Positions 41,407 through 45,160 of a stretch of 45,160 nt of DNA are shown in pieces; the stretch's first letter is position 1; every line of letters starts with the position of its first letter. The notes beneath the pieces were generated by a model. That model saw only the letters and a program-made list of their open reading frames with translations. It was not told where the DNA came from and searched no databases. The position numbers and the translations under genes were made by a program. Source of the DNA: Paludibacteraceae bacterium (lineage in GTDB: Bacteria; Bacteroidota; Bacteroidia; Bacteroidales; Paludibacteraceae); contig JAFSWF010000029.1 in the NCBI GenBank assembly GCA_017444615.1, positions 1 through 45,160 of the forward strand. The letters run 5' to 3'.

Positions 41407-42579
41407 CCTAAACTTATGGGCAAAGCCGATGGACAGTAACTCGCGGAATTGAATCTTGGCGCGGTCATCGCCTTTCATGATCACCGACGAGTCATAGCGC
41501 GGATGAAGCGTCAGACGAGCGGACATAAAGCGATTGATGATAAAATCGCAATTGACCTCCAAATCTATTTCTACGTTTTTATAGTTGGTGTAGGTATAGA
41601 ATTTTGCTTCTAACGCCACCTCACGCACGGGTTTCCATAGATATTCCACACGTATGGACGAACCAATATTATTCTGAGTCTGTTGTCCTTTCTCCAAGCC
41701 ATATTCAGTCACCGTCACCCGCGTGGTATCCATGATATGAATCATCTTATACGATATCGGTGAGACAGCGATGGAGAGGTTCTTCACCGGCTTATAATCA
41801 ATACCGAATGCTGCCGTAAAACGCACCGGCGCAAAGGGACCACTCTTCAAATCCATCGAATTGGATTTATAGGTAGGCAGCAAACGCGTCTCAAAATCTA
41901 CCGAAATAGAGGTAAACACTTTCGGTACGATTCGCAGGTTCGCCTTGCTGTAGATGCGAAACAAGTCATCCGTGGTATTCACTTTATGCAGCGAGTCGGC
42001 AGAGATGGTTGAACCGCCCATACGCCATTCGCCGTAGTTCTCCCACGTAAAACGTTCACGAATATAACTGACTTGACCTTTGGCGATACCGAGGGCTGCG
42101 AACGACGATGAACCGCCTTGGTACCAGTTAGGGGTGACATAGTTCTGTGTTATTTGCGCCATCAACGTGGCCTCGCGCCGCCAAGGCGAACGCATGTTAC
42201 GAATCGCTTGCAGCACATCATTGCGGTCCTCCACCTCGTCCTTCACCCACGATTTCTCAACCTCTATCGTCGGTATTCGCGCTTGTACTTGCTGCACGAA
42301 CTGCTCATTGACCACCCGAATCGAATCTAATCGTGCGTTCTCGCGTTGCAGCGAATCGAGCCAGTACTGCTCTTCCGGCGTCAAGGCATAAGCTGAGTCA
42401 TCTTCGTGCAGTTCAACGCTCTGTTTAGCCACCAGATCTAACAGCATCGCATCCATATCCACGGTCGCTTTCTGTTCCGCCACCTTAAACGTATCCGGAT
42501 ATAACAGGATACTATCGTTTTGTGCCGCCAGTTGTCCGGCGGCACAAAGCATAAGTACTATGAGTATCTTACATCTCAA
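41404..42579 (-). CDS. Exported DUF3078-family protein
   Basis: 391 residues from TTG at 42579 (signal peptide LRCKILIVLMLCAAGQLAA, cleaved before QND). No ATG is available upstream; an earlier in-frame TTG (42627) would add residues coded by repeat DNA. An acidic helical segment (about 55-120, with SLQRENARLDSIRVVNEQFV) is followed by the DUF3078 beta-rich domain: ITQNYVTPNWYQGGSSSFAA, NYGEWRMGG, DDLFRIYSKANLRI and an outer-membrane-like end (LLSIGFAHKF). Such proteins are Bacteroidota-specific, probably outer-membrane beta structures of unknown role. It lies 58 nt downstream of secA on the same strand. Confidence 0.83.
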   Translation of the reverse strand: MRCKILIVLMLCAAGQLAAQNDSILLYPDTFKVAEQKATVDMDAMLLDLVAKQSVELHEDDSAYALTPEEQYWLDSLQRENARLDSIRVVNEQFVQQVQARIPTIEVEKSWVKDEVEDRNDVLQAIRNMRSPWRREATLMAQITQNYVTPNWYQGGSSSFAALGIAKGQVSYIRERFTWENYGEWRMGGSTISADSLHKVNTTDDLFRIYSKANLRIVPKVFTSISVDFETRLLPTYKSNSMDLKSGPFAPVRFTAAFGIDYKPVKNLSIAVSPISYKMIHIMDTTRVTVTEYGLEKGQQTQNNIGSSIRVEYLWKPVREVALEAKFYTYTNYKNVEIDLEVNCDFIINRFMSARLTLHPRYDSSVIMKGDDRAKIQFRELLSIGFAHKFR

Positions 42580-42580
42580 A

Positions 42581-42624
42581 ATCAGTCTGTACTCTGTCAG
42601 CGAAGCGGTCTGTATTCTGTCAGG
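42581..42624. repeat. Divergent period-7 repeat between secA and the DUF3078 gene
   Basis: Heptads ctgtact, ctgtcag, ctgtatt and ctgtcag, broken by cgaagcggt, precede the DUF3078 start. They differ from the CTGANNN consensus by one base per unit and I treat them as the same class. Confidence 0.55.
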
Positions 42625-42637
42625 CAACGCCGGTCTA

Positions 42638-45160
42638 TTAAATGCCTGCGTTTAACTTACCGTGGCATTGCTTGTATTTCTTGCCGGAGCCACACGGACA
42701 CGGATCATTCGGACGCGGTTTCTTATCCACATGAATCGGTTCGGGACGTTGCTGTGCACGGGTGTCGTGACCTGCCGCTTGTGCCTGACCGGAAGCCTGT
42801 GCCGCTTGTTGCACCGTATCTTTCTGTGAACGGTAACGACTATAGTCCGTACGGCGTTGTTGCTGAGCTTGCTGCACGCGGTCGGGTTCCTGCGTGTGGA
42901 TCTGTCCGCGAAGCAGAATAGAGATCGCACGACGGTTAAGCGCATCCAGCATGGCCTTGAAGATATGGAACGACTCTAACTTATAAATCAACAGCGGGTC
43001 TTTTTGCTCATACGACGCATTCTGCACAGACTGCTTGAGGTCATCCAACTGACGCAGATGCTCTTTCCACTCATCGTCAATCACATAAAGCAACATACGT
43101 TTCTCAAACTCCTTCACCACCTCTTTGCTGTGCGTTTCGGCAGCCGTTTTGAGGTTGACGGCGATGTTATACACTTTCTTGCCGTCGGTAATAGGTATGA
43201 GAATATTCTCGTACATTTGTCCCTTAGTCTCGTAGATATATTGGATATTCGGGTCAGCCACTTGTACCAATTTATCCATACGCCGCTTGAAGCTATCTAA
43301 CGCAGCCTCAGCCAGTTGTTGACTCAATTCAGCTTTTTTACCCATAAGGAAGGTATCTTCGTCGTACGGCGGTTCAATAGCGAAGGTCTGCATCACATCG
43401 TAACGGAAACCTTCGTAATCATTGGCTTGACGGGCGTCGAGGAACAGGTTCTCTGCCATCTCATAAATCATGTTTGTGATATCCACACCGATGCGCTCAC
43501 CCATCAACGCGTGACGACGTTTCGCATAGATAAGATTACGTTGTTGGTTCATCACATCATCGTACTCAATCAAGCGTTTACGGATACCAAAGTTATTCTC
43601 CTCCACTTTCTTCTGTGCACGCTCGATGGAAGAAGAAATCATGGAGTGTTCAATCATCTCTCCTTCTTGGAAGCCCATACGGTCCATGACGGAAGCGATA
43701 CGATCCGAACCGAACATACGCATCAGATCATCCTCCAACGAAACATAGAACACAGACGAACCCGGGTCACCTTGACGACCGGCACGTCCGCGTAACTGCC
43801 TGTCCACGCGGCGACTCTCGTGACGCTCGGTACCGATGATGGCGAGACCTCCGGCCTCTTTGACCTCCGGCGTCAACTTGATATCGGTACCACGACCTGC
43901 CATGTTGGTAGCAATCGTTACTACGCCTGCACGACCGGCTTCGGCTACCACTTGCGCCTCTTGCTGGTGCAACTTAGCATTCAGCACGTTGTGCTTGATA
44001 TGACGGCGGTCGAGCAACTTACTCAGCAATTCGGATATCTCCACGCTTGTCGTACCTACCAAAACCGGACGACCTTGGCTGACCATCAACTCTATCTCGT
44101 CGATGACGGCATTGTATTTCTCGCGTTTGGTACGATAAATACGGTCGTTCATATCGTTACGAGCGATGGGTTTATTGGTCGGGATAACCACAACATCCAG
44201 TTTGTAGATGTTCCAGAACTCTCCGGCTTCCGTCTCGGCCGTACCGGTCATACCGGCAAGTTTGTTGTACATACGGAAATAGTTCTGCAGGGTGATGGTA
44301 GCAAACGTCTGCGTCGCGCCTTCTACCTTCACGTTCTCTTTCGCTTCTACGGCTTGGTGCAAACCGTCCGACCAACGACGACCTTCCATGATACGACCGG
44401 TCTGTTCATCCACGATCTTCACCTCTCCGCCATCGATGATGTAATCCACATCTTTCTCAAACAGCGTGTACGCCTTGAGCAACTGATGAACGGTATGTAC
44501 GCGTTCGGACTTAATCGAATAGTTCGTCAGAATATCGTCTTTCTTCTGCTGTGCTTCTTCGGCTGAAATCTGATGGCTGACAGCTGATTGCTCTACCTCT
44601 GCCATCTCCGTTCCCACATCCGGCAGCACAAAGAAATTCGGGTCATCAGTGGTACCCGTCAGCGCGTCGATACCCTTATCCGTCAACTCAATAGACTTGT
44701 TCTTCTCATCAATCACGAAATAGAGTTCGTCGGTTGCTATGTGCATATTTTTCTCATTCTCTTGCAGATAGAACTCTTCCGTCTTCTGCATCCGCACCTT
44801 GATACCGGGTTCCGAAAGGAACTTAATGAGCGCTTTCGATTTCGGCATACCTTTGAACGAACGGAAGAGTGCCAACTCGCCTTCCTCGCGTTCTTTCTCG
44901 TCTGCCGAACCCATTTTGGCTTTCGCTTCCGCCAACAATTTGGTAGTCAACGTCGTCTGTTGACGAACCAAAGCCGCTACGCGGTCCTTGTATTCATCGA
45001 ACATCTGATCCTCGCCGCGGGGCACCGGACCACTGATGATCAACGGCGTACGGGCATCATCAATCAAGACTGAGTCCACCTCATCGACGATGGCGTAGTT
45101 ATGTCCGCGTTGCACTAAGTCAAGCGGACTAATGGCCATATTATCACGCAGATAATCGAA
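42638..45160 (-). CDS. secA: Protein translocase ATPase SecA, N-terminus beyond the window edge
   Basis: The frame stays open to the last base (FDYLRDN before [12 protein letters not shown]), so the visible 840 residues lack roughly the first 200-plus, including Walker A. Visible motifs: [19 protein letters not shown] (DEAD-type Walker B region), [52 protein letters not shown] (arginine finger region), and the C-terminal zinc site [16 protein letters not shown]. It drives preprotein export through SecYEG. A stretch coded by CTGANNN heptads (QSAVSHQIS) lies in the loop between [15 protein letters not shown] and the [17 protein letters not shown] helix. A Gln-rich linker ([25 protein letters not shown]) precedes the zinc motif. 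Confidence 0.96.
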   Translation of the reverse strand, partial: FDYLRDNMAISPLDLVQRGHNYAIVDEVDSVLIDDARTPLIISGPVPRGEDQMFDEYKDRVAALVRQQTTLTTKLLAEAKAKMGSADEKEREEGELALFRSFKGMPKSKALIKFLSEPGIKVRMQKTEEFYLQENEKNMHIATDELYFVIDEKNKSIELTDKGIDALTGTTDDPNFFVLPDVGTEMAEVEQSAVSHQISAEEAQQKKDDILTNYSIKSERVHTVHQLLKAYTLFEKDVDYIIDGGEVKIVDEQTGRIMEGRRWSDGLHQAVEAKENVKVEGATQTFATITLQNYFRMYNKLAGMTGTAETEAGEFWNIYKLDVVVIPTNKPIARNDMNDRIYRTKREKYNAVIDEIELMVSQGRPVLVGTTSVEISELLSKLLDRRHIKHNVLNAKLHQQEAQVVAEAGRAGVVTIATNMAGRGTDIKLTPEVKEAGGLAIIGTERHESRRVDRQLRGRAGRQGDPGSSVFYVSLEDDLMRMFGSDRIASVMDRMGFQEGEMIEHSMISSSIERAQKKVEENNFGIRKRLIEYDDVMNQQRNLIYAKRRHALMGERIGVDITNMIYEMAENLFLDARQANDYEGFRYDVMQTFAIEPPYDEDTFLMGKKAELSQQLAEAALDSFKRRMDKLVQVADPNIQYIYETKGQMYENILIPITDGKKVYNIAVNLKTAAETHSKEVVKEFEKRMLLYVIDDEWKEHLRQLDDLKQSVQNASYEQKDPLLIYKLESFHIFKAMLDALNRRAISILLRGQIHTQEPDRVQQAQQQRRTDYSRYRSQKDTVQQAAQASGQAQAAGHDTRAQQRPEPIHVDKKPRPNDPCPCGSGKKYKQCHGKLNAGI
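44561..44590 (-). repeat. Period-7 CTGANNN repeat inside secA
   Basis: Plus-strand units ctgaaat, ctgatgg, ctgacag and ctgattg correspond to TCAGNNN on the coding strand and encode SAVSHQIS. Reading frame and orientation match the copies in relA/spoT and lysS. Confidence 0.75.

Overview
The window reads as a chromosomal segment of a Bacteroidales bacterium (Bacteroidota). The basis is a SusC/SusD outer-membrane pair, a TonB receptor with a DUF5689-type lipoprotein, promoters of the Bacteroidota form TTG(C) ~19-20 nt TAnnTTTG, weak Shine-Dalgarno use, the short (~447 residue) glucose-6-phosphate isomerase and a DUF3078 protein. I cannot place it below order; an uncultured gut-type lineage fits. 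No tRNA, rRNA, IS element, prophage or CRISPR array was seen, and no gene-free stretch exceeds about 230 bases.

Layout. (1) 1-15248, minus strand: a block of exported proteins. In transcription order it holds a DUF4886/SGNH-like hydrolase with a GLUG-like region, two modular jelly-roll/BIG2 proteins, SusC, SusD, a beta-propeller protein and a calcineurin-like phosphoesterase cut by the window edge. Four of them end in the same ~25-residue tail (NG-x-L-x-I-x-RNG-x-RY-x-x-QGQ), a likely sorting signal. No glycoside hydrolase is visible, so this is not a standard polysaccharide utilisation locus. (2) 15479-22951, plus: RelA/SpoT, a DUF1573 protein, MeaB-type GTPase, DnaB and AsnS. (3) 23070-28471, plus: TonB receptor, DUF5689-type lipoprotein, CvpA and FolK, the last two overlapping by 67 nt. 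(4) 28658-33026, plus: LysS, GpsA, Pgi and a PepSY-like protein, closed by a hairpin terminator. (5) 33096-37847, minus: glycine dehydrogenase GcvP followed by two YitT-family membrane proteins. (6) 38009-41365, plus, from a promoter divergent to gcvP: NadK, Lgt, Fmt and an HD-domain protein. (7) 41404-45160, minus: SecA (N-terminus outside the window) followed by a DUF3078 protein.

The most unusual property is a set of degenerate period-7 repeat tracts at gene junctions. They come in several themes: CTGANNN, AATTGAT/CAATTTT/CTATTAT, and AAATGGT. They supply stop codons (relA, HD protein) and a start codon (fmt). The CTGANNN theme also sits in frame inside RelA, LysS, SecA and the tail of the SGNH protein, each time in the orientation (coding strand TCAG) that lacks built-in stop codons. 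Other signals are a recurrent promoter with a TGCATATATGCA-like dyad over the -33 element, a C8 tract just before a signal peptide, and an AATCGTATGA start context shared by four exported-protein genes.
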